Shown here in pieces: positions 20,810 through 31,551 of a stretch of DNA of 64,000 nucleotides; the stretch's first letter is position 1, and the number at the start of each line of letters is the position of its first letter. The notes under the pieces are model-generated. The model did no database searches. It worked only from the letters and a program-made list of their open reading frames with translations, and was not told the DNA's origin. This DNA is from Brachycybe producta (Eukaryota; Arthropoda; Diplopoda; Playtdesmida; Andrognathidae), in assembly GCA_036925085.1 (NCBI GenBank), contig JAUPFP010000010.1:5250996-5314995 (forward strand). Direction: 5' to 3'. The position numbers and the translations under genes were made by a program.

Positions 20810-22287
20810 ATGGGTGGATTGACATTGTGTCACCCTCGCTCGCCGAGACCAGTTCTCCAATTAGGAGCGGGGAAGTTTGTTTCCTGCGACTGTTAGAGAA
20901 TGTATGGCTATCAGCTCATGAGCGGAAGGTAGTTTCTGTGAGCTTGATAGAGCATGCTGGCCCTGGACAGCTGCTTCTCGTTGAGCCCCATCGTAAAGCC
21001 TTAGGTGGCCGTGGTCTGTTGGAGGTGGCAGGAATTGCCGAAGCCACAGAGGAAGGCTCTTACGACATTTGGCTTGAGAACGTTGCCGACGTACCCATTG
21101 CCCTGGAGACAGGGGAGGGTGTGGCGACAGCTCAAGCTGTGGAGGCAGCCCTAGTGGTGGGACTGGACGATCCATCTAAGTTGAGAGGGGGAGATCCCAC
21201 TCATGGAGATGGTCGACCAGGGGGGCTTCCACCTAAGTTGAGAGGGGCAACCAAGAAAGGTCGCCGGATCCTCAATGCGGAAGTTAAGCCCACTCTCGAA
21301 GAGTGCCTTAAAATCGGACCTAGTCTGAAGCCTGAGGAGGCGGCACAGCTTCGGGAGTTCCTACTGGAATGAAAAAATCATTTTGCGTTCGATTATACAT
21401 AGCTGGGGGAAACCCCGCTCGTCGAACACACTATTGATACCAGTGGGTTACCTCCAGTGCGTGAAGGATTGCGAAGAACCGCTCCGGCGGCTCGTGCAAT
21501 CGAGAAAGAAGAGGTAGCGAAAATGTTGGATGCAGGGGTAATCCAGCCTTCGCATAGTCCCTACGCGAGCCCTATCTTGCTTGTTCGCAAGAAGGATGGT
21601 TTCTTTCGTTTTTGTGTGGGCTATCGGCGACTGAATGCCCAAACTAAGGCGGACCATTACCCGTTACCTCGCATCGATGATGCCCTCGATTCACTTGCTG
21701 GAGCGAAGTATTTCGCAACCCTACACCTTTCTAGTGGTTACTGGCCGGTCAGGATAGCAGAGCAAGACATTGAGAAGACAGCATTCATTTGCTCTCAAGG
21801 TCTATTTGAGTTCCGAAAAATGCCTTTCGGACTCTGCAATGCTCCTGCCACTATGCACAGAGCGTTAGACCTCTTGTTGGCGGGACACAAGTGGAAGAGC
21901 TGCTTGGTGTACCTAGACGATATTATCGTCTTTGGGAGCACCTTTGAGCAGTTTCTCGAACGCTTGAGTACTGTCCTGAGGCTGCTACGAGGGGCGGAGC
22001 TGAAACTTCAGCCGAAGAAATGTTTCTTCGGTTTTGACAAAGTCAAGTATCTCAGTCACAATGTGAGTGCCGAGGGAGTTGCTCCGGACCCGGGACTCGT
22101 AAGAGCAGTCGAAGAGTTCGATGTCCCTACAACAGTGACCGCCGCCCGAAGTTTTCTTGGACTGGCCGGCTACTACCGTATGTTCATTAAGGACTTCGCC
22201 AAGATCGCAAGACCACTGCATGATCTGACCAGGAAGGATGCGTCCTTTGACTGGTCGGAGCAGTGTGAGCGGTGTTTGAGCGGTTAA
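20743..22287 (+). pseudogene. Linker domain and reverse transcriptase (element B1)
   Basis: One frame (with stops at 21370-21372 and ~21401) carries the linker (SLIEHAGPGQLLLVEPHRKA; ENVADVPIALETGEG), which resembles the beta-rich domain often present between protease and RT in animal gypsy elements, then RT. RT blocks: ILLVRKKD, LPRIDDALDSL, FATLHLSSGYW, MPFGLCNAPATM, YLDDIIVFGST (~21910). The YLDD box is intact, but the first catalytic Asp (ATLDL elsewhere) is His here. A frameshift near 22265 enters RNase H. Confidence 0.9.
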
Positions 22288-22309
22288 AGGCATTTTAACT
22301 GAAGCACCG

Positions 22310-24136
22310 GTGCTCACCATGTATGATCCACGTGGTGAGGTGTTAATTCACACCAATGCTAGTGGGTACGGTCTAGGTGTCGTAGTATACCAGAAGTTAC
22401 CTGAGGACAAGGCTCCTCTGGTTCTGGCCTACGCTAGCCGTCTCATGAAGGGACCGGAAACACGGTATAGTGTCACCGAGCAGGAATGCTTGGCGATCAT
22501 GTTTGCCGTGGGTAAATTCCGACCTTACATCTTTAACCGAGACTTTGTGATCGTAACAGATCACCATGCGCTTTGTCATTTGCAGACTGCCAAAAGCCTG
22601 CAAGGCAGGTTGGGGCGTTGGCAAATACAGTTGCAGGAGTACCGGTATAAGATTCAGTTTAAGAAGGGGAAACTTCATGAGGATGCTGACTGCTTGAGTC
22701 GGTATCCGGTGAATGAAGTTGTTGATCCTTCTTTGCCTGAACACGTCGAGGCAGACGTGGGTGAGGTGATTTACCGTATCCGGTCTGAGGTGGATTGGGT
22801 AATGGAGCAGGCCAACGACAGTTGGTGCTCCAAGGTGAAGCGTGAGCTCTCCACCGACCCCGACTCGAACTTAAGGTTCAAGTTCGTGGTGGCAGACAAG
22901 CTGTTGTATGCCATCAAATCCAATCAGGATCGTACAAGAACTGTGTTGGTTGTGCCGAGGTTGTGTCAAGCTTTCTGCTTGTGGAAATTGCACGATAGCT
23001 CCGAAGCTGGTCACTTCGGAGTGTACAAGACCTACCAACGGTTGCGTACTCGTTTCTACTGGTTAGGTATGAAACGTGACACGGTAGAGTATGTTAAGTC
23101 ATGCTTAGTGTGTCAGAGAGTACGACAGTTCGCAAGAGCTGAAGGATTCTTGCAACCCATAGTTCCTGAGTACCCAGTTCATGCCTGGAAAATGGACTTC
23201 GTTGGGCCTTTTCCCGCATCTGTGGGTGGAGTCACATATGTATTGATTATGGTGGATTACTTCACCCGGTACGGCGTGGCAAAGGCAGTACGAAGAGCTA
23301 CGGCAGCTTGTGTTGTCAAGTTTCTGAAAGATGAGATCTTGTCGGTGTATGGCACTCCGACTACTCTCATCTCGGATCGTGGATCCCAGTTCTGTAGCAA
23401 GATTTTGCGAAAGTTCCGGGAGCGATACACTATAGCGCAGCACTTCACGACGGCGTACCATCTGCAAGCTAATGAGCTTACGGAGCGTACGAACAAGACC
23501 ATGATGGAAACCATCAAGCGTTACCTTGATCCCCTCAAAGACCAACGTGATTGGTGGGAGAAATTGCGGCCCGCCGTGTGGGCCTACAACACTGCGGTGC
23601 AGGAGAGCACGGAAGTGTCTCCGTACCAATTGTTGTTTGGGTGTGAGCCTAGGTTGGGGATTGACAATCTCCTTCCTAACGGTCCGGTCCGCGACTTGCC
23701 CGACCAGCAAGCCGTGGAGGAGCGTGCTCGTCAAAATTTGGCGGCCGCTCAAGCCAGACAGAAGAGTCGGTATGATGCCGGCTGGGTGGAGCCACCCCGA
23801 TACCAGCCCGGTAATAAGGTCTGGATAAGGAACATGGTTGGGAAGCTCGGTCAAGCTAAGAAGTGGAATTTCGCTTACAAGGCTGAACTGGGTACGGTGG
23901 TCCGGCAGGTTTCCGACCTGGGTCGGAAGGTGTGGGACCGGGTTCATGTGGATAACTTGAAGCCGTACGTTCCCACATGTGGAGTTCGTGAGGAAGATGG
24001 CCTAGGTGGCTCTGAAACCTCATCGAACTCTGAAGGGTCCAGTGATGCTGAGTCTGGGTCAGCTGAAAGTGAGAGGAGGGATGATGTCTCTCCAGGACCT
24101 TCTGGCCAGCCTTTGCTTGGTGGTGGAGTCAACTGA
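22310..24136 (+). pseudogene. RNase H and integrase (element B1)
   Basis: A 608-codon open frame. RNase H: HTNASGYGLGVVVYQ (the usual catalytic Asp of HTDASG is Asn), then EQECLAIMFAVGKFRPY and TDHHALCHLQT. Integrase: HHCC zinc domain (LHDSSEAGHFG..., CLVCQRVRQ, ~22990-23120), core with MDFVGPF (~23193), SDRGSQF (~23370) and LTERTNKT (~23480). The C-terminal module has lost about 10 codons (SDLGRKVWDRVHVDNLKPY). The frame ends in the acidic tail. It would insert cDNA into the genome; here it is probably inactive. Confidence 0.9.
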
Positions 24137-24755
24137 CTCTGAGGCAGAGGAAGCACCTCGGCCCCGGTATTACCTCCGTCCGAGGAAACCCAGGGCTTTT
24201 GAGGTTCTGCGAGCTTCCTCTGGAGCTCCAATAGGCACCAGGGTGGTGCAGGTACTTTGGAAGTCCCTGTCTTTTTGGGAGAGAGCAGGTCATTCCCTGG
24301 TATGGGATGAGGACCTGAACCGGGGAAATAAGGATTGGGAGCGCAGTGACCCCTGGATTGGGCTCCGCCTGTTTGTCACGGACAGATGGCGGTTGTCCCG
24401 GGGGAGCTGGGTGGAGACATCCACAATTCCCAACTGCAAACTCAAAGAAGTTATTTCTCCTAAAGATTTCTTTCCTGAGTCTTTCCATAGAGATTCAGGC
24501 CGTGTATCTGCTCCTATTGTGGTAGATGACGGTAGAAACTCTATGGTAACAGCAATGGAGGCGGCTAATGATGTTTTAGCCGCCAAGCCGCAGCTGTTAG
24601 CCGCTCCTCCGGTGACGTTAGCGGCTAAGCGCCATCTTGTTTTAAAACTAAAAATAAAACAGAGACGGTCGTTTGCTGCTATTTAAAAAAAAAAACGAAA
24701 TTTTCACCAGAGAAAAGGCAAAGACCAGGAACTATTGGATGCTACAACAAAAACA
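24006..24755 (+). pseudogene. Acidic tail and conserved 3' exon (element B1)
   Basis: In the frame that matches the A1 polyprotein tail the sequence shows RYYLRPRKPRAFE (~24167), then MVTAMEAANDVLAAK (~24543) and LAAKRHLV (~24627), a TAA at 24684-24686, and continues to the donor at 24756 with the codon boundary exactly at the donor. Equivalent blocks exist at 1465-1671, 41220-41280 and 59400-59470 (minus). Its function is unknown. Confidence 0.65.
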
Positions 24756-25438
24756 GTAAGTCCCCAAAGGGGAATTTCTTTTTCCTGCTCTTGGGCAGTA
24801 TTCTTGTATGGTTTTGGTGGAGGCGTCGCCGTAACAATATTTACGGTGATCCTACCACTGATGGGGCCATGCATAACACGGTGTTTTACCGCCCGAACAC
24901 CGTGGGACTTGGTGAAGACCAAGTTCTACGGAGTTTGGACGGTGAAAAGGTGTTTTTGTACGGTTCTGTCCGTGAAACCACCGTGGAGAACGGTTTCAAC
25001 CATAAACCCCGGTGTTCTAACGGACGGAAAGTGGTTTTGCACGGTGGTGATCTGTGTAAACCACTTCCCAAGGATCCTGAATTGTCGGTGCCAGGTTTGG
25101 ACGGTCCAAACACTTGTTTGGCCGATTCCGACCGTGCGAATCCCGTGAAGGACGGTTTTTACCGTGGGTCACGGGATATGCACGGTGGAAACGGGATTTC
25201 CTATGGTGATGTACCGTGGAAATCACCGCCCAAGGTACCGAACGTAGAATTACGGATTTTGGACCGACCAAAAATGTTTTTGGCCGGTTCCGACCGTGCG
25301 ATTACCGTTGGGGATGGCTTTGGCCGTGGACCACGGTGCCTGCCCGGCCGGAAAACATTTTTTCGTGGTTTTGCACCGTGGAAAATGTTTCCTACCGTAA
25401 CAGGTCAAATTCTTACCGTATTTTTTGATCTTTTTCAG
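24756..25438 (+). other. Candidate intron with accgt/cggt array (element B1)
   Basis: Starts CAGTAAGTCC (GT at 24756) and ends TTTTTGATCTTTTTCAG (AG at 25437-25438), 683 bp. The array (24830-25430) repeats gaccgtgc, ggtccaaac and accgtggaaa words. Boundary sequences match those of A1 and G. Confidence 0.7.
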
Positions 25439-28363
25439 GTAGCCACGGCGAAGAAGGAAGAAACTGGCGGGGGTGGCAGCGGTTCCTCCTCCCTCAGCTC
25501 TTTGCATCCGGGTGATGCAGAGCTGTTGGAGTCGGATGCTGCTTGCTCCCCGGATTCGTTGGGTCAGGTCATAGCCGACTTGGCCGACGGCGGACCTTTG
25601 GGTCTGCTATTGGTTGAGGACGCTGTGGTGACCCAGCCGTCCCTTGGACCCCTCTATATTATGGGTCTGTTTGGGGACGGTTGACACCGCCTCCCACCGT
25701 GGGTTCTCCGAGGGCGACCATTAAGTTGGGAGCCATGGAGATCCCGGCGGTTGGTGAGCCGGTGCGGGCCAGCACGCCCGTCGAAGAGGTGGCCACTGGT
25801 TTGGCGGCTACCTCCTTGGCGAAGTGTGATCCTCCGGCGGACCAAAGCCGGCTAGAATTGGCTAGCCTGGCTGAGGCAAGCAAGGATGCCTCCTTGGGAG
25901 GAACCCTGGTCATAGACACGGAGGCGGAGATGGACACCATGGAAGATGATGTGGTGCCCTTCTCCAGGCGGTGGTGAGGCCAACGGATCCTCTTTTCAGA
26001 GGACTCTTCGGAGTCTGAAGGGAGAAGATCCGGCTCCCTGGGTAAACGGTCTGTGACCGGATCCCAGGAGGGTACTCCAATTCCGGTCGACCCTGTTGGG
26101 GAGACGGAAGTGGTCTATCTGGAAAGGCAGGACGAAGCCGCAGAGTACCAGACGGCATCAGGTGGTTTCCTGGCGTCCGATGAGAAACGCTACTTTGTTG
26201 GGGAGTACCCTACCCAGCAGTTCCGTAAGGACGGTTCGAAAACCAAGAAAAAGTCCGGAGCTGCTCGGTACACTCGGTACACGCCAGGATGAAAGCCCTG
26301 GCGGAGAGGGAGGCACAGTTGGAGAGGACGAAAGCTGCCTTGGCGAAGTTTACGCCGGCGGTGGGTCTTCTCCCTGTGTCACCAGCTCATCCTGAGGGAG
26401 CTGCTAGTGCTGCCTGGCCTGTTGGTCAGCCTCCGGTTTCGGGACCAACCGAAGCGGAGGCTTACTGTTCAAGCTGGCAGTCTGCAACTCCCAAGAGGAA
26501 CCGAAGAGTGGAAAAGAAGGCCAATCAGCCTTCTCCTCCCGCTCCGAGGAAGAGCACTCGCGCCAGTGGTGGTGGTGGTCAGAGACAGAAACGTCCCCAC
26601 CCTTTCACCCCACCTTTGGCCAGTAATCCGGTGGGAAAAAAGGCTAAGACCTCTCGTGGAGGTCCGGCCGGCTTTCCCAAAGGAAAGTAGAGCAAGGAGG
26701 ACCGCTTGCGGTACCACCAGGCACAAGCGGCCAGATGTGCTGCCCTTGTCTTGCGGGACAAGAAGGCTGCACGCCGACGAGAGTTTGAGCTCCAGGCTTC
26801 TGAGTTTCCGCCCCTGTGGGAAGCTGATGCCAGGAATCTGCTCAGTACAGGAGAACCTCCCGTCGGAGTTGGTGCCACTCCTATTGCGAGTGCCACCACG
26901 GCTGCTGGCCAACAGCGTATCACCCAATGGGGGCGGTACAAGCTGCCAAGGCACCTCACCAAGGTGTGGCAGTTAAACCTGTTGGTGGGAAGGGTCAGCC
27001 GACCCTTGCCCCGGAGAAGAGAAATCTTCTCCGGGATGGAAAGGGATGCTTCGTGGCGACACGAGCATCCTCGACCGTCGGTTCGGCTACGGGAGCTAGT
27101 TTAAAGACTAGTACAGATTCGGCTGGAAAGTCTGCGACTAGTAAGTCCGGCCAATCGAAGGGGGCTAACCACCCTCTTAAGACTGACCGGCCCGGTAAGT
27201 CTGTGAGCTTTGGTGCGTCCAGCTCCCAGCCCGGTCAACCTTCTTCTCATGAGAAGAAAAAGAAAAAGAATAAGAAAAAGAAGGGCAAGAAGGCCCATCA
27301 TGAGAAGAAGGGAGGTCTGAAAGCTTCCACCCGTGGATCCCAGGGGACTGGTGGTGGTGGAAGTATCGGGACAGAGGAGGAGGAGTCCCCACATGGTGCG
27401 ACCGTGTCGGCCGGGAGCCAACCGCACCATACCCATCAGAGTAAGACGGCGCGGATGGATGATAGGTCAATGCGAGACGTTCTCGGTATACCTTCATCCT
27501 CCCCGAAAGTGGTGGCGGTACCGAACTTATCAGTCCGGTCGGTGGGAACTCTTCACCGGGTCAGCTCACCGTTACCTAGCGGTGGGGGCAGCCCGGCGGA
27601 GAAAAATGACGTTCCTGCCAAACGTAGTCCCGTGCCTTCCATAGGAAGGACACCCTTCTCTCCGGGTCCCAATTTTGGGGTCTTTGCGGCCCTAGGACCG
27701 GAAGAAAGAGCCAAGTCTCCTGAGCCCGAGGGCGAGGGTCGACGCTTTGGTGCGGAGCCTCTGTATTCAGAAGGAGAGGTCTTTCTGAATAACCGGCTTG
27801 GTCTGTGGCAGGACCAGCCGGGAATGGAGGGGTACCAATACCACGGATACTATCGTCTGGGGGAGCCACTCCCAGTTCTGTGGACGCCGTCGTTGCCGTC
27901 ATTTGCCATGCGATATGTGCTGGCATTTGGCAGTACATACTATCCGGTGTTGCTGGTCGTCAACCCGGTAAGGAGATGCTTTGCTGTTCTAGACGTGGTG
28001 GAGACAGGAGCTGGACTAGTACGTGTAGCCCAGCTCACGGCCCCATACATCCAGCGTCTCCTTGGCTGCGACTTGGAAGGAATGGTGGGGGAATTTGTCA
28101 CCCACCCTCTACGAGGTAGCGTGTCCGATCCCGCGGCCGCCCTCGTAGACCTTCTGACAAGTCGGACTCTTTGTCAGAGTCCGCAGCTTGACATTCTTTT
28201 TTGTTGAAGTGTTTCGACAGCAAGAGGCGTTAAGACTCAGGGGGACTGATTTTGATCTCGGTCTCGGGTGGAGAAACACCTGGATGTGTTCGTGGTGGAT
28301 ACGTCGGTGGATGTCGGAGTGGATGGTGGCTTTGATGAATCCACTACCGAAGAAATCAGTCTG
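25439..28363 (+). pseudogene. ORF2 (element B1)
   Basis: The homologue of A1 ORF2 starts at the acceptor (VATAKKEETGG, LHPGDAELLESD). Order: acidic/Ala-rich part, KKKSGAARYT basic block (~26250), AEREAQLERTKAALAKF helix, Gly/Lys-rich middle, poly-Lys run (~27255-27300), then the conserved C-terminal domain (YSEGEVFLNNRLGLWQDQPG, RYVLAFG, VVNPVRRCFAVLDVV, IQRLLGCDLEGM, ~27770-28100; WRNTWMC.WW ~28270). It needs four frame segments (breaks near 25684, 25977-26289, 26690 and 28200), so it is broken. No membrane segment or signal peptide is seen. Not recognised as any named family. Confidence 0.78.
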
Positions 28364-28424
28364 AAACTGAGAGGGGGTTATGGGCGCAATCCTTGCTGGC
28401 TCGGCCGACCTGATCCCGGGGCGG

Positions 28425-28444
28425 ATCAGGAAAGTTGAAAGGAT
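28425..28444 (+). promoter_or_regulatory. Polypurine tract of B1
   Basis: Purine-rich CAGGAAAGTTGAAAGGAT directly before the 3' LTR; same position and form as in A1 and K. Confidence 0.7.
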
Positions 28445-28589
28445 TGTGACGACCCAGTTCTGCTCCTTTTGGGAACAGAACTAAATTCCCATGTCGTCTG
28501 CTAGGCACTTATAAATTGGTTGCCAGGCAGACGACAAAATGGCCAGCAAGGGTCCCTGTCCTCCCCCAGGTGGAGCAGCCTGGGGGTGA

Positions 28590-28598
28590 TATATATGG
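28590..28598 (+). promoter_or_regulatory. LTR TATA box
   Basis: TATATATGG, placed as the core promoter of the LTR. The equivalent TATATAATGG is at 42058-42067, and the minus-strand LTR at 50211 has one near 50790. It is followed by a CCATTATAT inverted echo in all three. Confidence 0.6.
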
Positions 28599-28740
28599 CG
28601 GCGGCCATTATATCTGGACAGTGGAAAGTGAACCCTTATGATGTGTGCTTCTGTGTTAATGCTCTCTTCATTTCAACAGGTGGCCAAGATGGCCACCATT
28701 CATCGTTTTCTTTGTTGTGTGATAGAGGTCAATGACCTCC

Positions 28741-28765
28741 TCTCCTGGCTGAATTAGCCAGGAGA
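28741..28765 (+). promoter_or_regulatory. Perfect 10-bp hairpin in the B1 LTR
   Basis: TCTCCTGGCT, loop GAATT, AGCCAGGAGA, about 60 bp before AATAAA. It is the counterpart of the hairpin at 5696-5720 with a different stem. Confidence 0.8.
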
Positions 28766-29234
28766 TTCATCTCTTATCTTCACTGATAAGTGAGTGTTTT
28801 TTAGTGTTTATTTATTCATTGTTGAATAAATTATATTTATTATTTTCACTCTCTTTACCACTGTGTCCGTGTTTATTCTTTATAAATATTACTGGGGAAG
28901 TTACCGCGAGGAGGGTGGGGTTCCGGTGGGGAGTTTCACCGTCACAGCCACCGTCCTGTCCGGCATGTTCTACGTCTTGTCGGCTGGTGCTTCGCGCGCG
29001 GTTTATCCACGGTAAGATCCATCGGGGATTTACCGTGGATTCCACGTCTTGTTTGGCGGCCACTCGTCCGTCGACTTGCGGCGTGGACCTCAACCTCCGA
29101 CCGGTGCTACCCGTGGCACGGACGGGTGCAAGAGGAGGGCTGGCCAGCACTTCGACCCGTCCCAAAGAGGTCAGGCAACGGTAAGTTAGCGAAATTTACC
29201 GTGGGCATTGTAACGGCCCAGTCGGGTTGTTACA

Positions 29235-29697
29235 CTATCGACACCCACACTCGTGGTGAACCCTCATCATACGCATGGCTCTGAAGTTCAGGAATGAAAA
29301 CCCACGGGTTCCCACCATCAAACTTCTGCAACCCATCTACCTTACCGTCCACACCGGACGGTAATCCCAGACGTGCAGAAGACTGGGACACTGTCTCAGA
29401 AACCAGAGACTTCCCAGGCACAGCAGGAGGTATGGGCGCACCAACTCCTCTCGCCTGCTCGATGACAGCACGATCAAGCACCTCACCACTAGGCATATAG
29501 GGTGAGGGGGCAAACCAGCGATCCAGCTGACTGCACATGGCCTCCAATATGGAGCATGGCATTGGAAATACCCACTGGGTAACTTCCGAGTCCACAGACC
29601 TCGCCAGAGGCACCCCTGCCTTATTCAGGACATCCACATACTTGGAGACTTCAGAACTCTGACTATAACAGGCACTTTTGAAGTTTTGAAGAATCAC
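29235..29697 (-). pseudogene. gag-protease spacer and start of protease (element C)
   Basis: The minus-strand open frame matches the spacer of other copies (LNKAGVPLARSVDSEVTQWVF; WVFIPELQSHAY) and stops just before the DTGAE active site, where B1 abuts. It belongs with the gag at 29800-30810. Confidence 0.85.
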
Positions 29698-29799
29698 CGG
29701 TTGCCCACCACTCAGTTTGGTGGCAACCGGTGGCGGTTTAACGAAGATTTCTCTTCGTCATCCACGAGTCTTTAGTAGAACTGGCCATCATGAATGGTG

Positions 29800-30810
29800 G
29801 AGCTTCTGGGTTTCGCCAGGCATCACTCTGGCAACCTGCCCTTTTGCCGAAGCATTCGGGCAGTCCTTTTTCAGGTGCCAAATCTGGTTACACCCATAAC
29901 AAAGACCTAGTCGCCGGAGTGAATCTCCTGCACAGTCCACACTTCGAGGTGTTGCCGCCAGCTGGCCTCCACCAGAGCCTGAATTCTTCTTCTTCTTGCC
30001 TCCGGTTTTGGCCCCTGCTCTGTATCACTTAGACAGTGCAGCAGCCTTTGCACCCATTTGGCTTGAAGATGAAGCCCTGGCAGAGCTCCCAGAGCTAGGA
30101 ATTTGCGTTTGAAGTGAATGAGCCGACAGCTCTCTCTTCGCCTGGAGACACTTGGTCGGACAGTTCCAGGAACCGCCAATAGAATGCCTGCACAGACTCG
30201 GTAGTCCCCTGTTTCATCGTTTCGAATTCGCCAACACAGAGGTGAGCCTGGTTACTTGTGCTGAAGCGGCTATGCATAGCGTCTTTCACCTCAGTCCAGG
30301 TCAGGTCTGGAAGAGTTTCCACCAAGGTGGCATAATATTCTTTCGCCAGACCGTCCAGCAGAAACGTAAAGAAACTGCATCGGGACTCGTCCGTCCAGTG
30401 CTGAGCTCGGGCTTTCGCTTCGAACTTGCGGAGAAAAGGCGCCAAGTCCTCTCCTGTGCGGGAAGGTGCACGGGTGACAGCGAGAACCAAGGATCCACCC
30501 TCGGTTCAATCACCGACCGGGCCAGCTGTCCTTCCAACCGAAAGACATCTATCCCGTAGGCAATCTTCACGAGTTGCTGCTCGGAAAGCGTGGCCAAGAA
30601 GGCCCGCACCTCCCATGCAGTCTCATGTGGGATTTCCACCATGTCCCGAAGGAGTTGACTGTGATGTCTAACCGGACAGGCGGCAGTAGAAACCTGGACA
30701 ACCGGCCATGGCCGATCGCCATTCCCGATGATATCACCGTTGAATCCACTGTCTTCCAACGGATATTCTTCGGGGAGAATGTCACTGCGACGTTTTGCAC
30801 CGTGACCCAC
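29800..30810 (-). pseudogene. gag: gag (element C)
   Basis: Minus strand. The N-terminal part (LLRDMVEIPHETAWEVRAFL; LSEQQLVKIAYGID, ~30560-30640), capsid-like core (FEAKARAQHWTDESRCSFF, ~30400; QAFYWRFLELSDQVSPGE, ~30170) and CCHC knuckle CYGCNQIWHLKKDC (~29850-29895) are all present. At least three frame changes split it (near 30490, 30110 and 29910). Other parts match the B1 gag well enough to call it with certainty. Confidence 0.87.
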
Positions 30811-30949
30811 TCATCCCGGAAATCTTCGTTCTCCTGTCTCTAGGAAAACTCCGCCTTCCTCCCCAAGAGGACGGTCGACTACGCTGCTGCGTAACTCTAG
30901 ACCCGCACCTGTTCCAATTTCCCAACCCTCCGTCGGTACTCTTTTCACC

Positions 30950-31535
30950 GTAAGTTAATGGCAAAATCTGGACAAAACCACCAGATAGCGGCTTTCCACC
31001 GTTGAAAACGGCTAATTCACAGACAAAAGTTCGTAAAATACCATGACACACTGATAGAACCGTGCAAAACCGCGGTCTCATGGACAAAAGTCCGTTTTCC
31101 ACGGTGTACTTCAGGGTATCCGACCTTTTACCCCTTTTTACCGCGATTCTACGGACAAAAGTCCGCACCCCACAGTGTACTTGCGGTAAAAACACCGTAC
31201 ACCACCACAACCCATGGTACCACGGACCGTAGTTCGTGCCCCATGGTAAATGGACGGTAAATTTACCGTTCACCATGGTACAATGAACCGAAGTCCGCTC
31301 CCCATGGTAAATGACGGTAAAAGTAAGGTAATACTTTACCGTTAACTGCGATACAATGAACCGAAGTCCACCTCACGATAAACCAACGGTGAAGTGCGGT
31401 AAACGGTGGTTTCCGCTGCCATCCCAAGGACCAAAGTCCATGCCCAGTGGCATACTCTCACCGCACAGTGATTCGACCGACTAAACAGTCGAACCCACGG
31501 TAAACAACCATGCAAGAGACGGGGTACAGTTGCCC
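30950..31535 (-). repeat. Leader array of ~70-bp units (element C)
   Basis: Minus-strand equivalent of 17102-17960. Palindromic GGAC/GTCC centres occur at about 31079, 31151, 31219, 31284, 31353 and 31427 (spacing 65-74 bp). The PBS (31533-31549) and the 5' LTR follow on the right. Confidence 0.85.
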
Positions 31536-31551
31536 CGGCACCTCCACCAAT

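Larger units (their letters stand above)
16707..29234 (+). mobile_element. Near-complete 12.5-kb gypsy element B1 (subfamily B)
   Basis: Order: 5'-truncated LTR, PBS, leader array, gag, protease, linker, RT, RNase H, integrase, tail exon, array-bearing intron, ORF2, PPT, full 3' LTR. At about 12.5 kb (nearer 13 kb if the 5' LTR were whole) it is long for a Ty3/gypsy element (commonly 4-8 kb). The excess comes from the ~1-kb leader, the ~0.7-kb intron and ~2.9-kb ORF2. It carries several stops and frameshifts and is dead. Confidence 0.85.
28445..29234 (+). mobile_element. 3' LTR of B1 (subfamily B, complete)
   Basis: 790 bp, TGTGACGACC...GGGTTGTTACA. It contains a TATA box TATATATGG (28590-28598), a 10-bp hairpin (28741-28765), AATAAA (~28825) and a GTAAGT donor (29181-29186). 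Its right neighbour is the protease of element C on the minus strand. Confidence 0.92.

Noticed and set aside
25439-28363. ORF2 as a retroviral envelope gene
   Set aside because: No signal peptide, transmembrane segment, furin site or glycosylation-rich ectodomain; mostly basic and disordered.
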